A stretch of 64,000 bases of DNA from Polytrichum commune (taxonomy: Eukaryota; Streptophyta; Polytrichopsida; Polytrichales; Polytrichaceae): the NCBI GenBank assembly GCA_950295325.1, contig OX485805.1, positions 26,275,501-26,339,500 on the forward strand. Direction: 5' to 3'. The translations under genes were made by a program, and so were the position numbers. Positions 13,606 through 25,548 of this stretch are shown here, one piece after another (the first letter of the stretch is position 1; every line of letters starts with the position of its first letter). Below the pieces are notes generated by a model. That model had not been told where the DNA came from and did no database searches. It worked only from the letters and a program-made list of their open reading frames with translations.

Positions 13606-15539
13606 TTAATAAGCTGCTGTTGACCCATTTGTGTCTGCGGCATCCACCTTGTTTGCAAGCTCAAACCGACGTCTCAACCAAGCTGTTTCCATGTCGATCA
13701 TAGCGAGATCTGTTTCCAGCCATCTTTGGAAAGTTCGGGAGACCACAATCTTCTCTGCCTGACCCCAATCTAAAAGAGGAGTTCCAGGGGATCCATTCTC
13801 AAGCCGAGCCTCGTACATGCTTTCTGAGGTGCCTGTAATCTCCTCCGTTCTTCCGTCCAAGAGCCTTCTTCTGACTTCGTTCCAGCAATCGATGTAAGGA
13901 TGAGCAATTGGGCGGGCGGATTTCACAAACCTGACTGCATCGTCAAGCTCCATGCCCTGGACGAAGGTTAAGTGACCGACTGTAGTGAGTGTGGCTCGGT
14001 TGATTCCCGCAGTGCAGTGCACATACACCTTCATTCCTCTTGCCACCAGCATATTCAACATTCGGACGGCAACTGGAAGCATCAGTGACTGGTCTCCGTG
14101 ATCAAAGTCCCGAATCGCCACTCGTTCCAATAAAATTCCTCGCTCCACCTGTTGAGTACCAACAGAATCATCATCATCAAGCCTCCAAAACATACATAGA
14201 ATTCACACACAGAACATACTGAGTAACCCAAATGACATACGAAAAACTCCTCCATATGTAAGAGCGGTTAGGGGAAGGTTAGCTTCGGTGATCGGTGATG
14301 AGCTGCATAACTTCTTTACCTATGTTGAACCAAAGAGAAATGGAAAGGCAATTATGCAAAGTGAAAGGTGGAGCACCGCTCTATTACGGATGGCATAGAT
14401 TGGAAATTTAAGGACACCAAAGCAGAGGTCACTCTGGAGATTTGAGAGCAGAGAATAGACAAGTCATGGTCTTTCAGGAAACATAAGAGAGCATACAGAA
14501 CACAAAGTGTCCCAATGACAGACCGACTATTGCTGCATAATCCAGAGCGGAGATTACGAGATGGCAAGCTTCGGTAATCGGCCAGATGCAAAAGAAAAAA
14601 TTACCTATGTTGAAGCAAAGAGAGAATAGTATAGGCAATCCATTGGAAAATGGTGTTACCGCTCTATTGCGAATATGGCGTCAGATGGTTTTTTGAGGCA
14701 TCAGAGCAGAGGGCATTCCAGAAATTGAGAACATACAGAGAGCATACAAAACACGGGGCGTTTCCAATGACACACGAACGCTTGCTGCATAATCCTGAGC
14801 GCTTACGAGATGGCTAGGTTCGGTAATTGGTAAGCTGAAGACAAAATTAGCCATGTTGAAACAAAGAGAGAGAACAGCATATAGGCAATGCATGGAGAAA
14901 TGGTGTTACCGCTCTAGTGCGGATGGAGTCGAATGGAATTTTGAGTGCATCGAAGCAGAGATCACTCTGCAGATTAAGAACGGCATCAATGCCAGCTTCG
15001 TCCACCATGCGGTCGACGTCCCCAGGGCTTCGAGGGCACGAACCGACAACGATATTCGGTGTAATTTCATTCCAGTTGAGAGTCCATTGCCACTGGAACG
15101 GGCTTGCATCTTTGGCTTCGGCTGCCTCTTTCTGCCGCTGCTCCCAACCTTCCTTCTCCGCCTCGCTCATCGGCGGCAAGCTGTCTGTCTGCGCGCTACA
15201 CATCCACTCTCTCCTGCTCGAAACGGGAACAATTGTGTTCATTGACGAGACGAGTTTCGAACTCGCACCTCCTCCTCCACTTGCCCATGCGGTGCTGACA
15301 TTGCTAACCGCCCTACTCGGCGAGGTTTTTGATGCCGAATCTACGGCTGGAGAATAAATCATCGAAGAGGACATCGAGGAGGAAACGATTTTTACAGATA
15401 GAGGAGAAGGGATAATCCGGCTTGGAACACAAGAAGAAGAGCTTCCAAGGAGATTTGACGAAGTGCAGTAATTAGAAGAGACGGCCACTCTGGTGAACGA
15501 CATTTGGGAGAACGATGCGGAACAATGAGCAGCAGCCAT
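13606..15539 (-). CDS. Plastid-type dual-specificity phosphatase, SEX4/LSF2-like, 2 exons
   Basis: CX5R phosphatase of the plant DSP class that includes the phosphoglucan phosphatases SEX4 and LSF2; removal of phosphate from starch glucans is a family-based guess. Exon 1 is 15539-14910, exon 2 is 14148-13606, with a 761-bp GT..AG intron at phase 0; product 389-390 aa. Residues 1-45 are Ser/Ala-rich and look like a transit peptide. The LSF2-like recognition block NEITPNIVVGSCPRSPGDVD and DAVLNLQSD lie near residues 165-195. The probable general-acid Asp is in VAIRDFDHGD, and the P-loop is HCTAGINRA (Cys and Arg both present). PYIDCWNEVRRRLLDGR and an acidic, helical C-terminal tail follow. No CBM20/CBM48 starch-binding module is visible. 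The P-loop 'GINR' differs from the 'G(L/M)GR' I remember for SEX4/LSF2, so it is probably a separate subfamily. Confidence 0.9.
14203..14999. repeat. Threefold tandem duplication covering the exon-1 end and intron of the phosphatase
   Basis: Three diverged units on + share the blocks 'gaacatac..caatgacac', 'cttcggtaat', 'tatgttgaa.caaagaga' and 'accgctct.tt.cgga'. The splice-donor-equivalent points are at 14910 (real exon 1), 14660 and 14377, spacings of 250 and 283 bp. The copy at 14442-14377 (minus strand) keeps an open 22-codon frame matching NLQSDLCF..LK.P...IR.RA of the true exon, with 15 of 22 residues identical. It is followed by GT. The 14660 copy is broken by indels but keeps the donor GTAACACC. 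Confidence 0.88.
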
Positions 15540-16274
15540 AGCTTGCCCTCTCTTTTGTGTCCTACCTTCCTCGATTCACTGCATGAAGAAATGAGAACCG
15601 AGACAAATAATAAATTGGATAAATAAATATGTTAAGAAGACATGAGAAACCTATTGAGGAACAAGGGGAGATGGTCGTTTACGATTTCCTTCCCACACTT
15701 CCCCGATACAAGCTTCGTTCCTTCGAATCAGGAGGACCTACGACTTCAGCGAATCACATGCACGACATCAACAAGACCATAATATCTTTCTTATGTCTCT
15801 ACGCCATCGTCCCCTATGCGACCCATGCCGAGGATGCAAGCAGTCCAGTGCGCATCTTTCTCTTTTCGCGTACTTTCTCTTGCAGCCCCAGCTTTCCTTT
15901 CGAAAACAAAAAACATTCCACTTACCCAAATCTTCCCTTCCGCCACAACTAATCACTCGCTTATCACCCTCAATCTCCCTCTTGAGCATCCCCAACGACC
16001 GTTCTTGTGCACAAATCCAGACGCAGAGCATATCCTTCCTAAGGTACTGGATCTAGAGTCTTGGTGGACGACGTGGCGATGTCTCGTTGCAGGCGACCGC
16101 ATAGATTTGAGCTGGCAGGCCCTGGTTTCTCGCGTAGCGCCATGTGTCATATCCGTAACCGGTTCCCTTCTGTCTCAAAGGATAGATGAATAATGGTCTT
16201 TGTCTCTCCCCATCCTCGGGTAACCTCATCCGATCTCTGTTAGAATAAACAACTGATTAGGTTTCATCCTGCGA
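15540..16274. promoter_or_regulatory. 5' flank of the phosphatase gene
   Basis: This is the upstream region of the minus-strand phosphatase. It is C/T-rich on + near 15840-16030 and richer in GC than the DNA beyond 16200. Several overlapping open frames exist on both strands, but none is recognisable and they look compositional. I take it as promoter plus 5' leader. Confidence 0.4.
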
Positions 16275-16491
16275 CTACACCGTTTATGGTATTTAGTGTC
16301 ACTTACTATTTAGAATGACGCAATGCTATGATTTCTTACTATAGATTTCATTTTTTTACCAACAAAGCTCAAATAAGTTTTATGGATATCATACACCAAA
16401 ATTGATTTTACATTGTTACATTCTTATCAAAAAGTTATAGCAATGTGTAGCTCCAAATAATAAGCAACACTAAATACCATTAACGGTGTGG
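16275..16491. mobile_element. Palindromic MITE, family M1, copy A
   Basis: The left end CTACACCGTTTATGGTATTT pairs with the right end, whose reverse complement is CCACACCGTTAATGGTATTT. The inverted repeat extends inward through 'agtgtcacttactattt..aat.acgcaatgctat', so most of the 217 bp is a foldback. Two further copies lie at 17364-17846 and 54929-55159. No transposase is visible, so this is a non-autonomous element. Confidence 0.85.
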
Positions 16492-17081
16492 TACTAATTA
16501 GTTGCTAGGGAGAAGGATGAATTACTTAAAGGCGCTTTACACTATTCTTAAGCGAATTTGCATTATAAAGGGGGTAGCATGTTTGCAGTGAACGAGGTAG
16601 TGTATTTGCAGTGCCATCAAGGTTACGTTGCATTTTGAATTATTGAATACTTCGAATGTTGGCATGCATTTGTTCATCATAAGAGAAGTTGTCTCTCGGG
16701 AACATGTTGCTCTCACAAATTAACATTCATCATGGATTTATGGAGCTCATATGAATTGATAAAGCAAAGAATCGCACAATTTGAAGATGGTTTCGTGGAG
16801 CAATAAGGCAAGTGGGTCTTAAACAAACACTTTTTCTCTCTTAAACCATTTCTTATATGACATGAAACACGCAATTAGTGTGAGATGATTAGCAATTTCA
16901 AATTGTGCCCGCAACCATTTCTCTTATATTTTTCAAAGCTCGTATGAATGTCCTATCCAGTGTCAAAGTGAAGATTCTCCAAATAATTAAAATCTATACA
17001 TGTCCCCCTCGACTATGTTGACTATTGTGTCTAGAATGGTCAATAAAAATTGAGCATGTAATCTGATTTATTTTTGTAACG

Positions 17082-17165
17082 TATCTTTTTGGTGTCCATT
17101 CTCAAATCCACACCCAACCATTCACCACTCAAATGTAAGTGTCCCTTGAAGATGAGGCACCGAAT
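17082..17165. repeat. Dispersed repeat family 'TTTTTGGTGTCCAT', copy 2
   Basis: TATCTTTTTGGTGTCCATT is followed by 'aaatccacacccaaccattcaccactcaaatg', the same block order as near 13302. It sits between MITE copies A and C. The surrounding 16500-17360 DNA holds no gene I recognise. Confidence 0.65.
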
Positions 17166-17363
17166 TAGGTATATGATACATCTACCTTATATAATTGGCA
17201 ATTAAGTTACTACTAAATGATGAAAATGTTCCTAAATCAAAACAAGATCGGGGGTACACTACCACACTAAGTTCAAACTTTTGGTTTGTAAAGTGACACC
17301 TTCAAATTAAAATACAATTTTGCAAGATTGTACATCCATTGAAGTATAATCCTGCACGTATAA

Positions 17364-17846
17364 GTACATCGTTTATGATATTTAGTATCACATGCGTAAT
17401 AGTGTCACTTACCCTATATTCGAGGCGTATGCTAGGTTGCATTGATGATCAACAACTTTATCATAATTGTCACCTCATGGCACTTGGCGTTCAAGTGCAC
17501 TTACTGTTATCTTGGCATGATCATGTTCAATAATGTTATGAGGTGCATGACTATGTTACACAATGGTCTATAAGTTGACTAAAGTGTACATAAATGACGC
17601 TTGCCATTAGTACACTATAAAATATCTTCCCCTTGCATACTAAAACACAAGACTATCACCTAACATATCCCAATATGCTACTCTAAATGTCATTATGTAG
17701 ATATTTTTTCACTTAAAAAAGTTACTTATGTTGACGAATGGAATCATATTGGTAATTAGTAGGTGTGACACTTTGAGACCTCCAAGCATCTAGTTTAGGC
17801 CCTTCCCAAATAGTGTGTATGACACAAAATACCATAAACAATGTAG
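17364..17846. mobile_element. Palindromic MITE, family M1, copy C (older, longer)
   Basis: The left end is GTACATCGTTTATGATATTT. The right end has reverse complement CTACATTGTTTATGGTATTT, matching family M1. The interior is about 250 bp longer than in the other two copies and diverged, so it is either an older copy with an insertion or a longer relative. Confidence 0.65.
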
Positions 17847-19719
17847 TGGAAATCATGACATTTTCAATGTGTGGTGAGATATTTGGAATCCTTGCAAGTC
17901 CAACGGTCTCCATCATGATGCATAAATCTTGTAAAGCATGCATTTCCGACCTTTAGCCCTATGTTGTCAAAGGGTGCATTCCAATGAACTTAGAACTTTC
18001 ATATCATTATTGTTATCGATGGCGATTCAATCTTCTATCACCAACATTTGAGAGATATATAAATAAATAAAATGAACATCGGTGTAGTATATGAACGTGT
18101 GATGTCCCTTCATCACCTTCTACCCAAGCCCGCATGGCTTTTATGATCGGTTGCATGTCTATGAAAAGAACTCCATTATGAAGACTTAGAAGAAATAAAT
18201 CTCTTCAGTTCAGCAAAATTTGAGAAGATCCAATAGTTGCAAAGCTAAAGTTCTTAAGTTGGGGCATCAAGTGAAAGTATTGTTTTATAAAACATTCGGA
18301 TGATTGGATGGATGAAAATCCTCAATAAATTAGGAAAAATAAACATATTTAAAAAAAAGTGTGAGGATTTAAATTTCATAATTTGGAGGTCATAAGCCTA
18401 TTCTATAGGTGATCAAAGTCTGTTGAACAAATAATGAGTGTCTCTCACAATGAATATATGTTTATTCATTTTAATGGTGTAGCCAAAGTGGCTCATCATC
18501 AAAGAAAATTTCATAATTCACGGAAATATCGAGGTAGATTTTGGCATTCATACTAAAATAAAATGATAATAATAAGATGGTCAGATGATTTCATCTATTA
18601 TAAATTTGGGAAAATTGCCAAATGCCCCCATTTTTTTTGGCAAAATTTTCCCATTTGAGATTTGAGGTTGATATTTTGTGATTATTTTTTAGTAGTACAA
18701 AACATTGCTCACATTGAGCTTGTATGTTAATTTTAGAACACATGTTTGGTTCATGGTGTTGCATGTACTACTAAAGATGGCTAATCCTTACAATGGACAA
18801 CACGGATGCATGTCCATTCAAGTCTCAACACACCTTGTACATGCTTCAAAATCACTTTGGAGCATTGTTCTCCTTGAAACTAATACAATATCGAATGGAC
18901 TTACACCTGAATATTCTCAAAACATTAAAGAATCTCCATGTAGAGTGGGGGCCCCAGATGAAGACATGACGTGGCTCCATGGTGGCTTCTCTTTTCGAAA
19001 GAGACTAGTTCTCTTGGGCAAAAGTGGGTTTAGTTAACCAGATTGGACATTTGTGACAAGGGTTTCACAAATGATTGATAAATTTGAGAAATGTAATGAT
19101 GTCTTACTTTACATGTTAGATGTCGAATTCATACATTGCATAATTGCAAACCCATACATGTTAACTTAGCCAAGTTTCAAAATGGCACACACAATGTAAT
19201 TATGATTTTTTTCTTTATTTTATATTTAAAAGAAAGAAGTCTTCATTGTAAGGAAAGATGCAAATACAATCAAGACATACTCGTTTTAAAGTAAAACTTG
19301 ACATATTTCGAATATAAAATTTATGGTTATCTCAATTCTATGGGTAGAGGTGTCACCATTATTTCAATATACCCAAACTTTAGGGAGATATGTGAATTCT
19401 TGATGGTGAGTGTGAATTTTTAGTGATGATTTTGAATTTCATGATAATTGAAATTCCGTGAATTTCATAATGAAAATTCCAAAATATTACACTTAAGTGT
19501 TAATGTTATATAACTAGTTGATGAATATTGAAAATTCAATATTTTTTTTAATAGTATCATAATCATATGTACATATTCTATTAAAAGATACTACCATATA
19601 ATCCAACATGTTGTAAGCATGAACTGGATTGTGGTCTAATTTTAACTTAAATATGAGTTGTCACATTGAAACCTCTAAGAGATAGTTGTTCTCAAAGAGG
19701 ACCATGGCCAGGGACTTGA
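17847..19719. other. AT-rich intergenic DNA, no gene recognised
   Basis: There are no long coding blocks with splice borders. The longest open frame, 18705-19037 on +, is a 110-codon unknown with no recognisable motif. I treat it as chance or decayed repeat. Confidence 0.5.
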
Positions 19720-19951
19720 CCAATGCTCGGGAAGAACCGGTGGTTAGTTACAAATGAACCGGTTGAGTTGGAGAAATAACCAGTTGAAGTTGGAGACTTC
19801 AGGAGAACTACCGATCATTTTAGAAGAATCTCTAGAGAATATATCTCGAATGAATGAAAGCAAAACCGGAATATGTCAACATGTAACCAGCTGGATTTAG
19901 AATCACTAGGATCTTGACCAACTATGCCCCAAAGGACTTCCTGGGCAGTGG
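19720..19951. mobile_element. Small TIR element, family T6, copy 1 (232 bp)
   Basis: The ends are CCAATGCTCGGGAAG (19720-19734) and CTTCCTGGGCAGTGG (19937-19951), imperfect 15-bp terminal inverted repeats. Direct flanks are ACTTGA on the left and ACCTGA on the right, a 6-bp target duplication with one mismatch. The interior is rich in CCGGTT/AACCGG motifs. Copies at 49229-49434 and 57223-57449 share length, ends and 6-bp duplications. There is no coding capacity. Confidence 0.85.
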
Positions 19952-20014
19952 ACCTGACCACAGGAATTGAAAGGGCTAAGTAACCCCTTTGGGTCAAGAG
20001 GGGGAGGGAGTTAC

Positions 20015-20625
20015 CGGAATGAATGGGGAGAACTTACCGCTAGTTATAGATGGACCAGTTGAGTTTGAGAGTAACCAGTTGAAGTACAAGACTCCAGGAA
20101 AATTATCGTTCATTTTAGAGAAATTTATAGAATAAACCCAAATTAACAAGGAAAAACTGAACGATGTCAATGTGTGAATGATTTATTTAAGTAAATTTGG
20201 ACATATTTTCAAAATGTGGATTTTTTGGTTGCTTGAATTTTATCAATGGATTCGTCCATACACTTATGATGTATCAAGATATGTGAATGCTTAGTGATTA
20301 CTCGAATGTCATGCTATCAAGACATGATGGATAAAATCAACTATTTTTTTTATTAGGTATGTTACATCTATTTACATAAATGTTGAATTGTGAAAATAAA
20401 TTTGAAACAACTGCTATGAAATTATCATAATCAACTTTGCATATTTTATTGGAGCATCTTAGATATTATCCTATCATAAGATCCTACGATTGAAACTCAA
20501 CAGGCCATAGTTATGGATTCGGACTTAGTCTAGTTTTACTTAATATCAGTTGTAACATGTTGGACTTGGAAACATTAGGATTTGACCGATTATACCCAAA
20601 AATGTCCACAAACACTGATTTACTA
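20015..20625. mobile_element. Degenerate T6-family element, split by inserted DNA
   Basis: 20021-20120 matches the left half of copy 1 ('gaatggggagaac..accgctagtta..gaccagttgagtttgagagtaaccagttgaag..aggaaaattatcgttcatttta'). A match to the right half resumes near 20550 ('acatgttgga..aggatttgaccgattatacccaaaaa'). About 350-400 bp of unrelated AT-rich DNA lies between. The boundaries are approximate. Confidence 0.5.
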
Positions 20626-21320
20626 GAGATAATCATGTGAGTGCCATCTCCTTTAAACCCTCTGATCATAGAAATCTATGGCTAAAACTGAGGATAGAAG
20701 AAGACAAGGGTCATGCTCTAGAGAGGTCATCATCTTCACCAATCCTGAAAGGTGACCTCATGTGCCAAATGCTTATGAACTATAGAATCATACTCTAGTT
20801 TTATGTAGATTGTGATGAAGTGTTTTCCTTATCTTCCACTCTATATAAATGTAGGCACCTAATATATACAATCTCACCTCGATTATACGACCCATTTCTT
20901 GTTGACTAAACTTTCTAGTTTTAATTTACTTTGAAATTAGGATTACGATGCTTGTAATACAACATTTTCTAGGCCCAATTTGTCGTACTACATAGGCAAC
21001 TAATGTGCTTAAGTGATGGGACCCACACTACCTTGGGATTGGGTAGTTGCTCCAATTACAAAATGAATTCATCGGTGGGTTAACTTAACTTAACTCAAGT
21101 TATTTGTTCAAACATTGGTTCTAAAACATACATTGCATTCTTTTATCTTTGAGTTTGGATGGAGGTGGAAGGGTTTAGAGATTGCAGCTATTGAGATTGA
21201 ACTCTAGATCCAGGATGCCGTGTAATTGAGTAAATCAATCTAAGGTGAGAGAGATGCAAGTTGCTCATGATCGTTGTTGCCACCCTTGCCTCCTCGTGAC
21301 ATAGCATTGTAATTGAGTGA

Positions 21321-22207
21321 ATGTTTTTAGAGTTGGATGATGAGTCTCAATTGTACATTTCAAATCTTAAAAGCGGAAGATGTTTTTTATTTTATTTTAT
21401 TATGGACAATCTTGCTACTTATTCCCTTAAGCATGTTCGTAGTGGTAAATCATTTAATTTTTCAACCTTACAGTTGAGCAATATTACTATCGTTTTCTTA
21501 CTACCTGAAGTTACAAGTGTTGTACAACCCTTGGATTAGGAAATAATTGCTTCATTCAAAGTTATGAACAAGAATAAGCTTATATATGGGCCCTCGTTCA
21601 ATTTGATTCTTCTACTACTCATCAAGACTTGAGGAAAATAATGCCTAATGTAAGGCATGCTATTATGTGGAGCTCTCAAGTGTGGAGAGAGATGAATCCC
21701 CAAAGAATATGAAACAATTGGAGGATGCCCAGGATTTTACCTGCATACCGGAGTGCCAATTTTGACATGGATGATGAACATGAGAATTTGAGAATGAAGA
21801 AGCAACAAATGAACTAGCACGTCTCATTTCAACTTTGAATATTGGAAGAAGAAATGCCTATTGAAAATTATGTGCAATTGGCAGGGGAGGAAATTGTTGA
21901 TGCAAAGTACATCATGGCTGAGTTGATGGACTTGGCATGGGGTAGAGAAGTTCATTTGAGTTTAGATTTGTATGAAGAACTAATGAAGAGGAATGATGTG
22001 GATGACCAACCAACACCAATAAAGCTTCCTCAAGCCCACGAGTATGCCCAATTACTATCAAATTATGTAGTGGAGCATTCTTCAAAGTTTTCAGTTGTAG
22101 ATGTGATGAACTTGCAATCTTTTATGGATATATTGAACAAGATGTCAATATCCAACATCAACAAACATTATCAGATGCCAATAGATTCTTACTTTTGTAG
22201 TGTGTGA
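21321..22207 (+). pseudogene. Broken pogo/Tigger-like (Tc1-mariner) transposase
   Basis: This is a DDE_1-type transposase related to the jerky/CENP-B group. MDNLATYSL, then LSNITIVFLLPEVTSVVQPLD, is the catalytic-core signature (cf. 'LPP.TTS..QPLDQG'). It is followed, after a stop and a frame change, by MPNVRHAIMWSSQVWREM and NNWRMPRILPA, and then an acidic tail (21842-22207). At least three stops and one frameshift interrupt it, and the N-terminal DNA-binding part was not seen, so it is inactive. A likely right terminus is at 22462-22476, where the reverse complement CTGTTCTCCC next to TA resembles the end of the related element at 56111. Confidence 0.78.
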
Positions 22208-22479
22208 TTTTATGGGACTATATGTACATACATATATATTCTAACTCATATTGTGTGATGTGTGAGCATATTTCTTCAATAGAAATGTTCATTCATACTT
22301 ATGTACCTTCATTGTGTATACAAAAATGATAATTTACATTAAATAGGTCATTTGCTTGGAAAACTTTAATAATACAACATTTGAGGCCAAAATGTCATAT
22401 TATCAAGAATATGGCATTTGCATAATACGACACTTTCTTGGGCGACCAAACGTGCCATATTAGAGAGGGAGAACAGTAT

Positions 22480-24480
22480 TGGAAAATGTTCACCCTGGTG
22501 TTGAGGGAAAGTTACCAATAATTGAGCTGGCCACGTGTCTGGGCAGGACCTCGAACGGAGAGCAATCGAGGTCCCGATCGAGTCAAGCTGGTTGGGACAT
22601 GGATTGGATAAACGGGGGGTTCATGTCGGGCAGCCAGCTAGCGAAGAGTGTTTCGTGGGAATCCCGGATGGATCCCGCCCCTGAGGAACGACGACAGGCC
22701 GTAGCCAGTCTCAGTCTGTTGGCGTCGACGACGGTCTTCCGGAACACGAGTAGACGACGAACGATGACCCACTATGGGTGACGGAGGCAACGAGGAGACA
22801 GGGTGTATCCGGTCGCCGTCTTCCCTGACCTTGGGGGCTCGGGAAATAGCGATGCTGCTTCTCCCTCGCGGGCTACATACATGCCTTGCTTTTTTCTGAC
22901 ATACAGTTCAGCACGACGGGCTCAAGTCGTGTTGCAGGAATTCCTTCCAAGCAGTTGCGCCGTGACAGGACGCACGGAGACGTCATTGTGGGAGTTATTT
23001 TGCCGAATTTCTGATTGCGTTCTTGAAGGCTGGAAGACTTCAGCAGTTTCGGTAATGTTATTTATTTATTTTGAATAAAAAAATTCCGAGCCCGAGCCTC
23101 ATTGATTGCTTATCCGCCATATCCACTTGTGAAGTAGCCGCGATGGCGATGATTATGGGTGAAGCAAGATGCCTTCAGTTGGATTTGCAGTTGCGTACCG
23201 TCGTGGTCGGTATCCTTTTATTGTGGATCGGTGAATGTGTCCTTGTGAATCGTCGTTTCTAGGTGTGCTAGTTGTTCCAAGGAGCCTCCCTTCGAAGGGG
23301 TGGAGTCATGGCAGAGTAAGAGATCTGCTCGGTTGCGTTATCTCTAAGTACATCCATCTTCTGGTAGCACTTTCATTTAATGTTGCAGAGCTGCTCGAGG
23401 CCGTAATGAAATAGCTTCGGAAAGTATTTGTGCTGAAAGAACGAGTCAAGATCTGATAAAACTTCAAATACAAAGTACCTTTGTGGAGCGTTTGTTTGCA
23501 GATCAATTTCCCCTTTGATTGAAAACTGTGATGGGGATGAGTAGAGAGTTGGCTCCTTAATGTGCCACATCATCAATTATCTCTCCCGGAATTTGTTTTT
23601 GCCTTGATTGAGATGTCACCTGTGTAGGAGAGTTGTCTCTTTTACCGGTTCTAGAGCATTTGTGTAATTCTTTCTAGCTTTTTTAGTCCTTCTCATCTAT
23701 ATGCTCTATCATGGAATGCCTCATATCCCTCGTGATGTTAACCGTTTCAGTTTGTGTTTTCTGTAGCTTGTGTAATGAGCTTGATTGTATGGCTTATCTC
23801 TGATTTATCTTACATTTACCTTGAATGCAGGTTGCTATAGATTCACCATCCAGGTGAGCGTTGCATAGGGATTTCCACCATATGGATATCTTCTATCTCC
23901 ATGACGTTACTTTATTGCCATTTCCGCATCAAGAATTGCAAGGCGCTGACGAGCATGTACGGAGGAACGGCCATTGATTCTGCGTGACTCGTACGTCTCT
24001 CTCAAAACCGGCTCTTTCATCTTCTCGCAAGATGTGTGAGATGCCTCCTAAGGAAATCTCTGCTCAATTGGTTTTCCCACATGTCATGGTTTTGTAACGT
24101 GAGAGAACGTTATCTGAGGGTGACACCTGCTAAGGTTCAATATAACTTCGAAGCTTGAACACTACTTCTGTCTTCCTTTTTAGACTATTCTGTCTGTCTC
24201 ATGGATGTTCTGTTGTCATAATATTATCTAAACCAAGTTGTGTGTCAATTCCTGAGGATCATAGTTGAGGAAGAATGCCCCTCCAAGTTGATCATTAGAT
24301 CCTAGTTGAATATTGAGAAGAATTCGACTTTCTTGTCTTAACTAGTTCTTTATTGTGATGCAAATTGGCTTCTACAGTGGAGCACGAAGCAATGATCTAT
24401 ACGTAGTTGGCGTCAAAGTAGACAACAAGCTTCAACATTATCTATGACGGATTTTGTTTCCCTTTAGCTAGACAACCAAT
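22480..24480. other. GC-rich stretch then ordinary DNA; possible 5' leader of the next gene
   Basis: 22500-23270 is clearly richer in G+C than its surroundings, with a CACGTG box at about 22531 (ggccacgtgtctgg). Open frames at 22479-22781 and 22803-23078 on + have no recognisable motif. This could be promoter and 5' UTR exons of the small membrane-protein gene at 24481, or a decayed mobile fragment. I cannot decide from sequence. Confidence 0.3.
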
Positions 24481-25548
24481 ATGCAGCGGACGGTCTCAGG
24501 GTCTTCTTCTGCTCACAAGCCTCCGCGGCCCCCGAGCAGAATTAGAGCATCTAACATGGATACAAACTTACGGGACGAATTTCGAGATATCGAGAAAGGA
24601 GAAAAGGAGAAGTGGAAAATGAAGGCCGAGCAGTTTATTCATCTCATTCCCGCAGTCTTGTTGCTCTGCCTCCTGATTCTTTACATATGTTCATCTGTAC
24701 CTTTTCAAGGTGATGTTTCCACTCTATACTTCTATCCTGCACGGTGAAGTTTTCCTCCCTGTTAAGATTCTCTCGGGGTAAGAGTCTAAATTTTTCCAAT
24801 CTTGGCCATAAATATTTATTTCACTTTCGACGCATTCCTTCACAGAGTTGAAATTCTGAACGTGCACGCACACGGGGTAATAGCCAAGGTAAATGAACGA
24901 TAACATCTCAGTGTATAATCTGATCTTCCAATAATTTTCATCAAAATGATCGGTGATGAGTTAGCAGCTTTCTATACACGTGACGCCAATATGCGGACAT
25001 CATATTGTGGACATCATGCGTGCTAGAAGCGTGAGAACGAAGCAATGTTTCAAAATTCCCCTTTTGACAAGAGGGTGCGAGTCTCATTACGAGCACAAAC
25101 GTCGTTTTTTTTCTGCCTCAGCAGAAAATGGTGTCATACGGGGATGGTTGTCGTTTAATATGAGTGTAAATGTGGAAGCTTGCCCGGCTATTTTCATCTT
25201 GCACAGCTCAAGCGTATTTTGCACGGTAACGAATCCCTTATCTGTCCTAGACGAGAAGTTTCAGTGTTAGTTGGAGTCACTGTCTATGTGAATGATTAAC
25301 TATCACCTCTAATTTTGATTCGTACTGCTCATTGTACAGGGCATGACCTGCTACGTGACGATGCAACGCATTTGAAAAATAGTGAGAAGACCGTAGCTTC
25401 AGAAAGGCACCTCCAGCAAACAAGAGTACTGCAAGCAGGGATTAAAAGCACCAACTCAGGAACTGTCGAGCAGCCAAAAGTAGACTATCAGCGTTACCAG
25501 TCCAACTCGAAACATCAACCTCTGTTGCTACGAGGCACAGTAACGTGA
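24481..25548 (+). CDS. Small single-pass membrane protein, 2 exons, function unknown
   Basis: I infer exon 1 as 24481-24709 and exon 2 as 25340-25548. The splice CAAG/GTGATG .. TTGTACAG/GGCATG keeps phase and gives 145 aa. Residues 1-28 are basic and Ser/Pro-rich. Residues 29-52 form a charged helix (LRDEFRDIEKGEKEKWKMKA). Residues 54-72 are one strong hydrophobic segment (IHLIPAVLLLCLLILYICS). The rest, about 73-145, is polar. A basic cytosolic N-terminus followed by one membrane span suggests a type II or tail-type membrane protein. I recognise no family. The coherent TM segment and clean splice phase favour a real gene, but exon 2 is supported only by splice phase. Confidence 0.55.

Noticed and set aside
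14352-14893. Minus-strand frames of 70-79 codons in the phosphatase intron as separate genes
   Set aside because: They lie in the decayed exon-copy repeats, mostly in the wrong frame relative to the true exon.
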